Source of the DNA: Agarivorans litoreus | GTDB taxonomy: Bacteria; Pseudomonadota; Gammaproteobacteria; Enterobacterales; Celerinatantimonadaceae | Length of the DNA: 64,000 nucleotides | Direction: 5' to 3' | Assembly (NCBI RefSeq): GCF_019649015.1 | Contig: NZ_BLPI01000001.1 | Coordinates: 949,501-1,013,500, forward strand | Shown here: positions 17,157 through 25,655 of the stretch, piece after piece | Layout of the letters: every line of letters begins with the position of its first letter | How positions within the stretch are numbered: position 1 is the stretch's first letter | Notes under the pieces: generated by a model | Databases searched by the model: none | What the model saw: only the letters and a program-made list of their open reading frames with translations | Told to the model about the DNA's origin: nothing | Translations under genes and position numbers: made by a program

Positions 17157-18331
17157 GCGTGTTCACCAATCGCGTTCACATGAAAAACATGTTCTACCTT
17201 GGCAATTGCGCCTAAAAGCTCTTTAGTGGCTGGCATAGCAATATCCATTAAAGTGTAAGCAATGTCATTGCGACTCTTGTTCAGCATATCAATCACGTTA
17301 ATATCCATATCTGAGAGCAAGGCTAATACATTACTTAATACCTTGGGTACGTTGTCGTTAGCAAAGGCAATACGGTAGCCTTCCGTTCTACTCAACTTAA
17401 TGTTAGGAAAATTAACCGAATTATGAATGTTTCCATTCTCCAAGAAATCAATTAACTGGCGTGCTGCCATTACTGCACAGTTTTGCTCTGCCTCATGAGT
17501 GCTTGCGCCTAGGTGTGGCAAACTAAGTACCTTAGGATGTTTTAGTAAAGCAAGGCTAGGGAAGTCGCTAACGTATTGAGATAACTGCTGTTTGGCTAAG
17601 GCGGTAAGCAAGGCGTCTTCGTCTACAATGCTGCCTCGCGCAAAGTTGAGCAACACAGCACCTTGTTTGATAGATGCTAAGTTATCGCTATTAATTAAGC
17701 CTTGGGTATGTTTGTTAGCAGGCACATGAATAGTGACATAATCACTAGCAGCTAAAAGATCTTTTAGCTCATCAGCACACTCAACCTCTGAAGATAGACG
17801 CCAAGCTGCTTGCACACTAAGCGCAGGGTCAAAGCCAACCACCTTCATGCCTAAACCAAGAGCAGCATGAGCCACCTCGGCACCAATAGCACCTAAGCCA
17901 ACTACTCCTAGCGTTTTACCGGTAAGCTCCGAGCCAACAAACTCTTTTTTCTCGGCTTCAACTTTAAGCTGCAAAGCTTTTGCGTCCATATCTTCGCTCA
18001 AGCCCTCAATAAAGCTTAAACCAGCAGAGATGTTACGCGCACTTAGTAGCATTCCCCCCAAGACTAACTCTTTTACGGCATTGGCATTAGCGCCAGGCGT
18101 ATTAAACACAACGATACCCTGCTCACTACAACGCTGGATGGGAATGTTATTTACTCCAGCACCACAACGCGCTAAGGCTTTAACTTCACTTGGAAAATTG
18201 TAGTCATGTAGATTAGCGCTGCGGAGCATAATGGCATCTGGAGCCTCTTGCCCTTCAGCCACTTGGTAGCGCTCATTAAAACAAGCCAAACCTTGTTGGT
18301 GAATATTATTAATGGTCCGAATATTCGGCAT
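17153..18331 (-). CDS. serA: D-3-phosphoglycerate dehydrogenase, short form with ACT domain
   Basis: A 392-residue NAD-dependent dehydrogenase for the first step of serine synthesis. The NAD fold shows GKTLGVVGLGAIGAEVA. Catalytic residues are the Arg of NFARGSIVDE, the Glu of the DFPSL-KHPKV region and the His of LPHLGASTHEAE. A C-terminal ACT domain (NDNVPKVLSNVLALLSDMDI) probably senses serine. The start at 18331 has GGGAGAAA upstream. It follows serC on the same strand with 81 bases between, so the two form a serine operon. An erythronate or other 2-hydroxyacid role is less likely given the partner. Confidence 0.88.
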   Translation of the reverse strand: MPNIRTINNIHQQGLACFNERYQVAEGQEAPDAIMLRSANLHDYNFPSEVKALARCGAGVNNIPIQRCSEQGIVVFNTPGANANAVKELVLGGMLLSARNISAGLSFIEGLSEDMDAKALQLKVEAEKKEFVGSELTGKTLGVVGLGAIGAEVAHAALGLGMKVVGFDPALSVQAAWRLSSEVECADELKDLLAASDYVTIHVPANKHTQGLINSDNLASIKQGAVLLNFARGSIVDEDALLTALAKQQLSQYVSDFPSLALLKHPKVLSLPHLGASTHEAEQNCAVMAARQLIDFLENGNIHNSVNFPNIKLSRTEGYRIAFANDNVPKVLSNVLALLSDMDINVIDMLNKSRNDIAYTLMDIAMPATKELLGAIAKVEHVFHVNAIGEHA

Positions 18332-18412
18332 ACAGTTTCTCCCTAAACAACAATTACGGTGTTTTCGTGACAAACTGCAGCACGAAAATAGAATATTAAA
18401 ATCTGTACAAAC

Positions 18413-19528
18413 TTATAAGCACACCTGCTTGTATGCCCAGGCTAACCATGGCATAAAGCGCTCTAGATCTTCTTTCTCAACGGTGGCACCACACCAAATG
18501 CGCAAGCCTGCAGGAGCATCTCGGTAGGCACCTATGTCAAAAGCAACCTGCTCTTGGTCTAACAGACCAATAATGGTTTTAACCTGATCAGCTGAAGCAT
18601 CTAGAGTTAAACAAACACTGGTATTTGATAGGGTTTCAGGCTGCTTAGCCAAGAAACTGATCCACGCGTTGTCGGCAACAAATCGCTTTATAACTTCAAG
18701 GTTTTGCTCGGATTTACTGATACTTGCCGAGACTCCGCCCAACGATTGAACCCATTTGAGGGCGTCGACATAGTCCGCCACACATAACATCGACGGCGTG
18801 TTAATCGTTTCGCCTTTGAATATACCTTCAATGAGTTTCCCTCCTTGGGTTAATCGAAATACTTTAGGCATTGGCCAACTTGGTTGGTAGCTCTCTAATC
18901 GTTCTACTGCTCGTGGGCTAAGAATAATCACCCCATGAGCGCCCTCACCGCCCAACGCTTTTTGCCAGCTGTAAGTCACAACATCAAGCTTTTCCCAAGG
19001 CATAGGCATAGCAAATACTGCAGAAGTAGCATCACAAATCGTTAATCCGCTGCGTTGCGAGCTTATCCAATCACCATTTGGCACCGCCACACCAGAGGTG
19101 GTGCCGTTCCAGGTAAAAATGCAATCGTTATCAGGGTTAGCTAGGTTCATGTCTGGCAACTGGCCGTAATCACTGCTGTAGTGATTAACCTGCTCAAGCT
19201 TTAGCTGCTTGCTCACATCGGTGAACCACCCTTTACCAAAAGACTCCCAACTAAAAATATCTAATGGCTTAGGGCCTAAAAGCGACCACATCACCATTTC
19301 CATCGCTCCAGTATCAGAACCCGGAACAATGCCCACTCGGTAACCTTCTGGTAACTCCAATAATTGCTCGGTAAGTTGAATCGCTTCGCCTAGTTGAGCT
19401 TTACCAATTTTACTGCGATGAGAGCGGCCCAGCGCATCAATGTTCAGCTGGCTAAGTGCGTAGCCCGGTCGTTTTGCACAAGGCCCAGATGAAAAATTTG
19501 GGCAATTGGGTTTTAACTGCGGTTTCAT
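18413..19528 (-). CDS. serC: Phosphoserine aminotransferase (SerC, TIGR01365-like subgroup)
   Basis: A 371-residue class V aminotransferase, second step of serine synthesis and possibly pyridoxine synthesis. It belongs to the variant found mostly in alphaproteobacteria and archaea rather than the E. coli type: N-terminus CPNFSSGPCAKRPGY, GIVPGSDTGAMEMVMWS, the PLP Lys in VTYSWQKALGGEGAHG, and ETINTPSMLCVADYVDAL. AAGGATC precedes the ATG. The pairing with the short SerA supports the function. Confidence 0.88.
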   Translation of the reverse strand: MKPQLKPNCPNFSSGPCAKRPGYALSQLNIDALGRSHRSKIGKAQLGEAIQLTEQLLELPEGYRVGIVPGSDTGAMEMVMWSLLGPKPLDIFSWESFGKGWFTDVSKQLKLEQVNHYSSDYGQLPDMNLANPDNDCIFTWNGTTSGVAVPNGDWISSQRSGLTICDATSAVFAMPMPWEKLDVVTYSWQKALGGEGAHGVIILSPRAVERLESYQPSWPMPKVFRLTQGGKLIEGIFKGETINTPSMLCVADYVDALKWVQSLGGVSASISKSEQNLEVIKRFVADNAWISFLAKQPETLSNTSVCLTLDASADQVKTIIGLLDQEQVAFDIGAYRDAPAGLRIWCGATVEKEDLERFMPWLAWAYKQVCL

Positions 19529-19837
19529 TAACGATCCTTGTAAGTAGCTGCCTAACTAGGCAATGGAATAATAACTAAAAGCAGTATATGCGAGAGAGCT
19601 AGAGCATAAAATGACCTAACACCAACTTTAAACGCTGGCGAAAACTTCAATACAAACAAAGGTAAATGTTCTAATTATCAAGATAATTGCAGAGCATAAA
19701 TAGTGGTGAGTAACGCTTAAAACTAAATAGCGATACTAATCCACCATATAACACTAAGGCCCAAATCCTTGACTTCATTTAAGACCTAAAGCTGGGTAGT
19801 ATTTAACAAAGTCTCAATCTCAAAAAGCGAACATAGC
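19529..19837. other. Divergent intergenic region serC / Nudix gene
   Basis: 309 AT-rich bases with no convincing gene. A perfect 12-base palindrome, GCCTAACTAGGC, lies at 19550-19561, about 21 bases upstream of serC, where it could act as an operator. No clear ribosome site is seen before the Nudix start. Confidence 0.4.
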
Positions 19838-20368
19838 TTGCCAGCCCTTACTTATTGCCCACAATGCTCCAGTACTACATTCAAGCAAATCGATGTTAAA
19901 CAATGGGTTTGTGAACAATGCCAATTTAGCTACTTTCACAATATGGCCTCTACCGCTGGCGCCTTACTCATATATAAAGGAGAACTATTACTGGTAGAGC
20001 GCGCCATTGATCCGCAAAAAGGCTACTGGGACTTACCGGGTGGATTCATTGAATATGGCGAAAGCTTAGAGCAGGGCTTACAACGAGAGCTAAATGAAGA
20101 ACTTGGGCTTGAACTAGCCACCGAAAAATTTAGCTACTTTGGCTCATTTGCTAATCAATATACCTACAACCAAGTGCTTTATCATACTTGCGACAGCTTT
20201 TTTGTTTACTTGCTAGACAGCAAAATATCACCACAAGCAAGAGATGATGTGGCAGGCTGGCAATGGCAGAATCTAAAAAACCTTCCTTTAGACAAAATAG
20301 CTTTTACATCGGTAAAGCAAGGACTTAAAGAACTTTCTCAACAAACCATCAATCCTATTTACAAATAA
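19838..20368 (+). CDS. Nudix hydrolase with N-terminal zinc ribbon
   Basis: A 176-residue protein. A zinc ribbon (YCPQCSS and VCEQCQF, CxxC pairs 17 residues apart) precedes the Nudix box GGFIEYGESLEQGLQRELNEELGL. Zinc-ribbon Nudix enzymes include NADH pyrophosphatase-like proteins, but this one is shorter than NudC and its substrate is open. The start is taken as TTG at 19838 because the first zinc ligands lie only seven residues in; the next Met would remove the ribbon. The lack of a good ribosome site makes this start uncertain. Confidence 0.78.
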   Translation: MPALTYCPQCSSTTFKQIDVKQWVCEQCQFSYFHNMASTAGALLIYKGELLLVERAIDPQKGYWDLPGGFIEYGESLEQGLQRELNEELGLELATEKFSYFGSFANQYTYNQVLYHTCDSFFVYLLDSKISPQARDDVAGWQWQNLKNLPLDKIAFTSVKQGLKELSQQTINPIYK

Positions 20369-20482
20369 ATCACATAAAGTTGATTTAGAACATACCCTTT
20401 TAACCATATTTTTACTATGGTTAATTTGCTCAAAAAGCGAACAACAAGAACTTCTAGCAGGAAGCAAAAAGAGGGTACAAAT

Positions 20483-21949
20483 ATGGATAACCATCCCCGT
20501 AGTTCTAGTGTTATTACTGCAATACTCACCTTGGCAGCAGCGCTGTGTTTAATACTGTCATTTTCAAGTAATGCGGAACCCAAAGCCTTAGTGCTAAAAC
20601 CATTCAAGCAGCTCAGCCAAGAAAGCGCCGAGTGTGCCGGATGTCATAAAGACAAAAACCCATCAATTTATGCACAATGGGGCCGTTCAAAACACTACGG
20701 AGCCAACGTAGGGTGCTACGAATGTCACCAAGCAAACCCTGAAGACAAAGACGCCATCACTCACGAAGGCCACACTATCTCGGTGATTGTTTCACCTACC
20801 GATTGTGCTAATTGCCACACTCAAGAAGTTGACGAGTTCGCTAAAAGCCACCACGCAAAAGCTGGGCAGATCATTGGCTCACTAGATAACTTCCTCGCAG
20901 AGGTAGTGGAAGGAGCACTCACCTTTAATGGCCAGTCTCCCGCTGCGGTTAATGGCTGCTGGCAGTGTCACGGTTCTGAGGTGAAAGTGCTGGAAAACGG
21001 CGATTTAGACCCCACCACGTGGCCCAACACCGGCATTGGACGAATTAACCCAGATGGCTCGGTTGGCGCTTGTACTGCTTGTCACCAACGCCACGAATTT
21101 TCGATGGTGCAAGCGCGCAGACCAGAAGCCTGTGGTAAGTGTCACCTAGGGCCAGACCACCCTCAAAAAGAGGTTTACGAAGAGTCTAAGCATGGCATTA
21201 ATTTCTACGCCAACGTTGATCGGATGAACCTCGACTCGGCCAAGTGGATTGTTGGTGAAGATTACGACGCCGCGCCAACGTGTGCTACTTGTCATATGTC
21301 AGCTACTCGCGAGCTGCCTGTTACCCATGATGTTGGCAACCGCATTTCATGGACATTGCGCCCAGCGATCTCGGAAAAAATTGATGCTAAAGCGAAGGCC
21401 CAAGGTAAAGAAGTTAAGTCTTGGGAAGCACGCCGCGACGACATGAAGAACGTCTGTGAGTCTTGCCATACTAAGTCGATGATCGACAATTTCTACCAAC
21501 AATTTGATTCACTGGTTGTTTTATACAACGACAAATTCGCCCGTCCAGGTAAAGACTTAATGGATGTGTTGAAGAGTGAAAAAATGCTAACCGAAACTGG
21601 CTTTGATGAAGAGATAGAATGGACCTGGTTCTACTTATGGCACCACGAAGGACGCAGAGCTCGTCACGGCGCTGCCATGCAAGCACCAGACTACGTGCAA
21701 TGGCACGGCATGTATGAAGTCGCAGAACGCTTCTACATAGAGTTAGTTCCACAATTCCTAGAAGTGGTAGAAAAAGCCGAACACAACGGCAATACCGAAG
21801 GTGCAGAAAAAGCCCGCGCTGTTCTTGCCGAAATACTCGATCGCCCAGAGCACGCTTGGTTTAGTGGCAACGAACCGGAAGAAGTGAAAAAAGCCAGAAA
21901 AGAAGCACAAGCGGCGTTTAAAGCCCGTTACTTAAGCGAAAGCAAATAG
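20483..21949 (+). CDS. Octaheme cytochrome c of the hydroxylamine oxidoreductase (HAO) family
   Basis: A 488-residue exported protein (hydrophobic signal segment at residues 12-30). It has eight CxxCH heme motifs, at Cys51, 78, 108, 159, 197, 217, 267 and 325. The stretch CWQCHGSEV, then WPNTGIGRINPDGS and CTACHQRHEF matches the active-site heme 4-heme 5 region of HAO; the C-terminal helices EGRRARHGAAMQ and PDYVQWHGMYE are also HAO-like. Family members either oxidise hydroxylamine or hydrazine, or reduce nitrite to hydroxylamine. A NapC-like quinol-linked tetraheme protein follows, which favours the reductive use. A GAGGG site supports the ATG at 20483. Confidence 0.85.
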   Translation: MDNHPRSSSVITAILTLAAALCLILSFSSNAEPKALVLKPFKQLSQESAECAGCHKDKNPSIYAQWGRSKHYGANVGCYECHQANPEDKDAITHEGHTISVIVSPTDCANCHTQEVDEFAKSHHAKAGQIIGSLDNFLAEVVEGALTFNGQSPAAVNGCWQCHGSEVKVLENGDLDPTTWPNTGIGRINPDGSVGACTACHQRHEFSMVQARRPEACGKCHLGPDHPQKEVYEESKHGINFYANVDRMNLDSAKWIVGEDYDAAPTCATCHMSATRELPVTHDVGNRISWTLRPAISEKIDAKAKAQGKEVKSWEARRDDMKNVCESCHTKSMIDNFYQQFDSLVVLYNDKFARPGKDLMDVLKSEKMLTETGFDEEIEWTWFYLWHHEGRRARHGAAMQAPDYVQWHGMYEVAERFYIELVPQFLEVVEKAEHNGNTEGAEKARAVLAEILDRPEHAWFSGNEPEEVKKARKEAQAAFKARYLSESK

Positions 21950-21998
21950 CCACCGATGGGAGCAGTAATGCTCCCCTCTTTTAAAAGAGGATGCTGAT

Positions 21999-22565
21999 AT
22001 GACAAATAACCAGCAGAAGACTCGGTGGCAAAAGCTATGGGCTTGGCTTAAAAAGCCACTCATTGTTGGGATACCCATTGGTGTATTTGTATTAGTGTTA
22101 GGTTTAGCAACTGTGCAAGGCAGCTTAGTACTGTCCAGTACTAATGAGTTTTGTTTTAGTTGCCACCTTAAAATGGACACTATTGTGCAAGAGTACAAGG
22201 CATCGAGTCACTACGGAGACGGCAGCAACATCGCCGCCACCTGTGCCGACTGCCACGTACCACACCCATACTTGGAAATGCTACAGGTAAAAATTGCCGC
22301 CACCGCCGATATTTATCACATGATGGTAGGCACCATAACCAAGGAGAATTTCGAAGAGCACCGGCCAGCCCTTGCTGAAACCGTTTGGCGTGATATGCAA
22401 GCCAATGACTCAGCCAACTGCCGACACTGCCACCAAGGTGACAACTTTGATTTAAGCAAACAACCACAGCGCGCGCGATTAAATCACCAGCAAATAGCCG
22501 CCCGCGGAGAAACCTGCGTAGACTGCCACCAAGGCTTAACCCACAAGCGGATAGTAATCGAATAA
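21999..22565 (+). CDS. NapC/NirT-type tetraheme cytochrome c
   Basis: A 188-residue membrane-anchored cytochrome. One membrane helix spans residues about 20-43. Four heme motifs follow: CFSCH, CADCH, CRHCH and CVDCH. Proteins of this type take electrons from menaquinol or ubiquinol and pass them to periplasmic reductases. It lies 50 bases after the HAO-family gene, in the same direction and before a strong terminator, so the pair is a two-gene operon like haoA-haoC of Campylobacterota. A GAGG-type site lies before the ATG. Confidence 0.88.
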   Translation: MTNNQQKTRWQKLWAWLKKPLIVGIPIGVFVLVLGLATVQGSLVLSSTNEFCFSCHLKMDTIVQEYKASSHYGDGSNIAATCADCHVPHPYLEMLQVKIAATADIYHMMVGTITKENFEEHRPALAETVWRDMQANDSANCRHCHQGDNFDLSKQPQRARLNHQQIAARGETCVDCHQGLTHKRIVIE

Positions 22566-22584
22566 GACCTTTACTATTAAATAT

Positions 22585-22624
22585 AAAGTCTTCAAAGTAA
22601 CTGCTTTGAAGACTTTTGTTTTTC
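22585..22624 (+). terminator. Strong Rho-independent terminator of the cytochrome operon
   Basis: A perfect 13-pair stem (AAAGTCTTCAAAG and its complement) with a six-base loop, followed by a T-rich run TTTGTTTTT. Confidence 0.92.
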
Positions 22625-22683
22625 TACTCTTTACTCATCCGACCTCTCATGTTAAAAACTTGTAAAAAACCACAAAGTAAATT

Positions 22684-23226
22684 ATGAATCACTACTTTCG
22701 CCTATTAAGCATGTTTATCCGCCATTGGTTTAGTGCCAAAACTCACCGAGATCCCACGGAAGATTTTGTTATTAAACTACGTGCCTTACCCTTAGATTGC
22801 GATGCCAACATGCACCTTACGAACTCTCGCTACTTTAGCTTTGGTGATCTAGGGCGTATCGATATGATGTTAAAAACCAAACTGGGCTCGGTGGCACTTA
22901 AAAAGCGCTGGTTAGGCGTAGTGAATGCTCAGTCGGTAACTTATATTCGCCCGATTAAACCTATGGCCAAGGTAGAGCTACACAGCAAGCTATTAGGCTG
23001 GGATGAAAAGTATTGGTATTTTGAACACCGCTTTATTGGCAATAATACGTTGTACGCCACCATCTTAGTGCGAGGAGTATTTTTAAAAGGTAAAAAGCCA
23101 GTGCCAATGAGCGAGCTACTGTCTCTGGTGGACCATGATCATCCTTCTCCAGAGTTACCAATGCGGGTAGCTCACTGGAAGCAACTACTGTCGACTAAAA
23201 AGCAAGAATCTCCGGTGCTAAGCTAA
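22684..23226 (+). CDS. Hotdog-fold acyl-CoA thioesterase-like protein
   Basis: A 180-residue protein of the 4HBT/YbgC-FadM-like group. The catalytic loop is LPLDCDANMHLTNSRYFSFGDLGR, with the Asp and Asn-x-His arrangement of these thioesterases; SVTYIRPIKPMAKVEL and HRFIGNNTLYA follow as the central helix-strand core. It probably hydrolyses an acyl-CoA or acyl-carrier thioester in the cytoplasm. It follows the cytochrome terminator and is probably its own transcript. Confidence 0.78.
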   Translation: MNHYFRLLSMFIRHWFSAKTHRDPTEDFVIKLRALPLDCDANMHLTNSRYFSFGDLGRIDMMLKTKLGSVALKKRWLGVVNAQSVTYIRPIKPMAKVELHSKLLGWDEKYWYFEHRFIGNNTLYATILVRGVFLKGKKPVPMSELLSLVDHDHPSPELPMRVAHWKQLLSTKKQESPVLS

Positions 23227-23354
23227 ATGCCTTACTTTGCTGGAAATCTGTAAGCAATAAAATATCCGCCGATGGGTAATCAAAAAGTCGTTCTATCTGC
23301 CATAATTTAAGTAGAACGGCGACTTGGTATACCAATGAATAAACACCCAAAGCC

Positions 23355-23364
23355 TATTTGGCTT
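23355..23364. repeat. Target-site duplication, left copy
   Basis: TATTTGGCTT, repeated exactly at 24627-24636 on the other side of the insertion sequence. Confidence 0.95.
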
Positions 23365-23387
23365 CAGGGCAAGCGCATGAATGTTTT
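23365..23387 (+). repeat. Left terminal inverted repeat of the ISAs1-family element
   Basis: CAGGGCAAGCGCATGAATG and the following Ts. It pairs with 24604-24626 at 18 of 23 bases. Confidence 0.9.
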
Positions 23388-23411
23388 TTGACCGATTGTC
23401 TGCGTCGAAAC

Positions 23412-24539
23412 TTAGCTATCAGCCATTGCTGAGAACCCGGCGACCAACACCTTCTCGAGGTTTTCAGTTTTCATCCAGCAGCGCTTCTGCTTCGTCGGAA
23501 TACTGGCCTTAGTCGGCTCAGAGCGCAGCATGTTCAATGACATATGGCGCAGACAAGCTAGGTTTTCCGCTGCGTTCTTTTTAAATATCTGACAGGCGTC
23601 TTCCTGCAAACTGACATCGAGCACCCAGTGCATCGCTTCAATGGCCCAATGCTCGCGAACAGCAGTGGCAATTTGCGTCGCTGTCATCTCTTTAGAACTG
23701 ATGTAGTAACGGTACTCAAGGCTGGTCGGTTTGCCTTTTTCGGTGCGATAGCTCTCAACCATAGCAATGGTATTCAGGCTGCACCAGTTACTGAAATCGC
23801 CTTCCAGCGCATCTGCTCTGAGTACGTGGCTGATTCGGGATTCTATCCGTCCCCGACCTGTTTCAGTCTGAAGCTCTTGTGCGTCAGGTGATTGCCCGCG
23901 CTGCTTACTGAATGCTGCCTGTACCGCTTTTGCCAGGTTGCTCTGATTGCCCTTTACCGCCAGCAGGTAGTGACCACCTTGCTTAACAATGGCTTTAGCG
24001 ATCTTGGTCTGGCATGCCATGGCATCAATGGTGACCAGTGCGCCACGCAGCTCAAGCATCTTTATCAGTTCCGGGATTGCGATGATTTCGTTGCTCTTGC
24101 TGTCGGTTTTTAGCTGTCCGAGAACCAACTTATTGGCTGACGCATAAGCGCTGACCATGTGGATGGCGCTACTGCGTTCGTCGCGATTGTAGGAGCCTCG
24201 GAGCGTTTTGCCATCGATAGCAACAACGTTGCCTTCAGTTAGTTCATGTACCGCTTTCATCCACACCAGAAAGCTCTCTCTGAACTGTTCAGGTTCAACG
24301 CTTGAGATGATCCGGGCAAAGGTGTCATCGACAGGAACACCGAGTTTAAAAAGCCCGTGGTCCCTAAACCAGTCGTGGTGGCCAAGCACGTATTCACGAA
24401 TATCGTGCCAGCCTTTTGCGCCGGAAATCACCGCACACAAGGTACCAAACAACACATCGAACAGCGGGTGACGCACCTTGGCTCCTTGGCGAGGGTCTTC
24501 GACGGGCTTAAAGTGTTCCTGAAACGATTTGATGTGCAT
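23412..24539 (-). CDS. ISAs1-family (DDE) transposase
   Basis: A 375-residue transposase with the N-terminal EDPRQGAKVRHPLFDVLFG block, the catalytic Asp regions VVAIDGKTLRGS and ALVTIDAMACQ, then LAVKGNQ and the Glu region REHWAIEAMHWVLDV. These are the H-repeat/ISAs1 hallmarks. No frameshift is seen. The ATG at 24539 has GGGAG eight bases upstream. It lies entirely between the inverted repeats. Confidence 0.93.
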   Translation of the reverse strand: MHIKSFQEHFKPVEDPRQGAKVRHPLFDVLFGTLCAVISGAKGWHDIREYVLGHHDWFRDHGLFKLGVPVDDTFARIISSVEPEQFRESFLVWMKAVHELTEGNVVAIDGKTLRGSYNRDERSSAIHMVSAYASANKLVLGQLKTDSKSNEIIAIPELIKMLELRGALVTIDAMACQTKIAKAIVKQGGHYLLAVKGNQSNLAKAVQAAFSKQRGQSPDAQELQTETGRGRIESRISHVLRADALEGDFSNWCSLNTIAMVESYRTEKGKPTSLEYRYYISSKEMTATQIATAVREHWAIEAMHWVLDVSLQEDACQIFKKNAAENLACLRHMSLNMLRSEPTKASIPTKQKRCWMKTENLEKVLVAGFSAMADS

Positions 24540-24603
24540 GGTGAGGGCTCCCAAAAAGAGAGCATATGATCACAGACGGCGATCGGCGTCAAATCAAAGG
24601 GCG

Positions 24604-24626
24604 AAAGCGTTCATGATCTCGCCCTG
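24604..24626 (-). repeat. Right terminal inverted repeat of the ISAs1-family element
   Basis: Read inward on the minus strand it begins CAGGGCGAGATCATGAACG. Read on the plus strand it contains the ATG at 24613 that is in frame with the interrupted binding-protein gene. Confidence 0.9.
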
Positions 24627-24636
24627 TATTTGGCTT
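24627..24636. repeat. Target-site duplication, right copy
   Basis: TATTTGGCTT, identical to 23355-23364. Confidence 0.95.
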
Positions 24637-25332
24637 CCTGCTTTATTAATTCTCTTTGTTAGCTACATGGGCTTCACCCAAGCCCAAACCATTACCTTGG
24701 CCACCAGCAAATCCATTCCGCCTTACATCATCAAAGAGCAGCAATCTGGCATTCAGCTAGATATTATTAAGCAGGCTTTTAGCAATGCAGGCTATCAAGT
24801 GAAGCAAGTTATTTTCACTTCTAATCTACGTGCAGAACGGATGCTAGAACAAAATGCCGTAGACGCCATTGTAAACGCCCCTAACAACGGCACACACGCT
24901 TATCTTTCGGAACCGGTTATCTTTTATCAAAACATCGCTATTAGCTTGTCTATTCGTCAGCTAAACATCGAGTCCATTGATGACTTAGCTAAGTTTCGTT
25001 TAATGGCTTTTCAAAATGCTAAGAAGTACCTTGGTGAACACTTTGCCAAAGCAACTGAGCAAGCTAAATTCTATACCGAAGTTGCTAACCAATCTGCCCA
25101 ACTAGAGCGTTTATACCGCGGACAAGTGGATGTAATTGTTTTAGACAAGCGGATATTCCACTATTTAAATCAAAAACTTATTGCCAATAAACGCCCTACT
25201 GCGCCAGTGACCAAGCACCTCATATTTCCAGAATCACCGCGGCTATTGGGTTTTCATGACCCAGAGCTTCGCGACAAATTTAACGCCGGACTCAAGCAAT
25301 TAAATGATAAACAGCTAGAGCACTCAGAATGA

Positions 25333-25655
25333 ACCAGCTGGCTAAACCAGTGAAAACAGCTATTTTGTGTTACAAATTAGATCAAGCAGCTATTTTTAAC
25401 AGTTTTCACAAGAGTAATTGAGCTCAACACAGATAACAAAAATTTAACAGCCCACTAATTGAGCAGCTTTAAAATCGTAGCAATGCCCAATTATCTTTGG
25501 GCCAGCTAGCTGTTCAAGATCACCTTTTAGAAAAATCATCTTTTTTTTACTTATCGAATAAAATATTTAATCCAAAACTGTCATAAATGACAGTTACATT
25601 CAGCATGAAAGCGTTATCATAGACTTTCTATTAGGCCCACGAGGAAATTTTCGAT
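25333..25655 (+). other. AT-rich region upstream of glgC
   Basis: 323 bases without a gene. The stretch 25500-25650 is rich in A and T and should hold the glgC promoter, but I could not fix -35 and -10 boxes with confidence. Confidence 0.3.

Larger units (their letters stand above)
23365..24626 (-). mobile_element. Complete ISAs1-family insertion sequence
   Basis: A 1262-base element. The ends are inverted repeats starting CAGGGC at 23365-23387 and 24604-24626, matching at 18 of 23 positions. It is flanked by a perfect 10-base direct repeat, TATTTGGCTT, at 23355-23364 and 24627-24636. One intact transposase is inside. The unchanged target duplication suggests a fairly recent insertion. Confidence 0.95.
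23335..25332 (+). pseudogene. Periplasmic solute-binding protein gene interrupted by an IS element
   Basis: Bases 23335-23364 encode the first ten codons (MNKHPKPIWL) of a signal peptide. After the IS and one target-site copy the same frame resumes at 24637 (PALLILFVSYMGFTQAQ), then a family 3 binding domain: ITLATSKSIPPYIIKEQQSG, DIIKQAF, LYRGQVDVIVLD. Removing the IS and one repeat gives an intact 241-residue protein. An ATG inside the right inverted repeat (24613) opens a frame of 239 residues that carries a replacement signal peptide, MISPCIWLPALLILFVS, so the downstream part may still be made and exported if transcribed. The ligand is unknown; there are no adjacent permease genes. Confidence 0.85.

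Noticed and set aside
20483-22565. An NrfA-NrfH ammonia-forming nitrite reductase
   Set aside because: There is no CxxCK motif and the heme count is eight rather than five; the segment around hemes 4 and 5 is HAO-like.
23284-23326. An intrinsic terminator after the thioesterase gene
   Set aside because: The arms (AAGTCG-TTCTA and TAGAACGGCGACTT) pair only with a bulge and there is no T-tract.
25333-25655. A CRP site upstream of glgC (TTGTGTTACAAATTAGATCA)
   Set aside because: Only one half resembles TGTGA and the second half does not match TCACA, so support is too weak.
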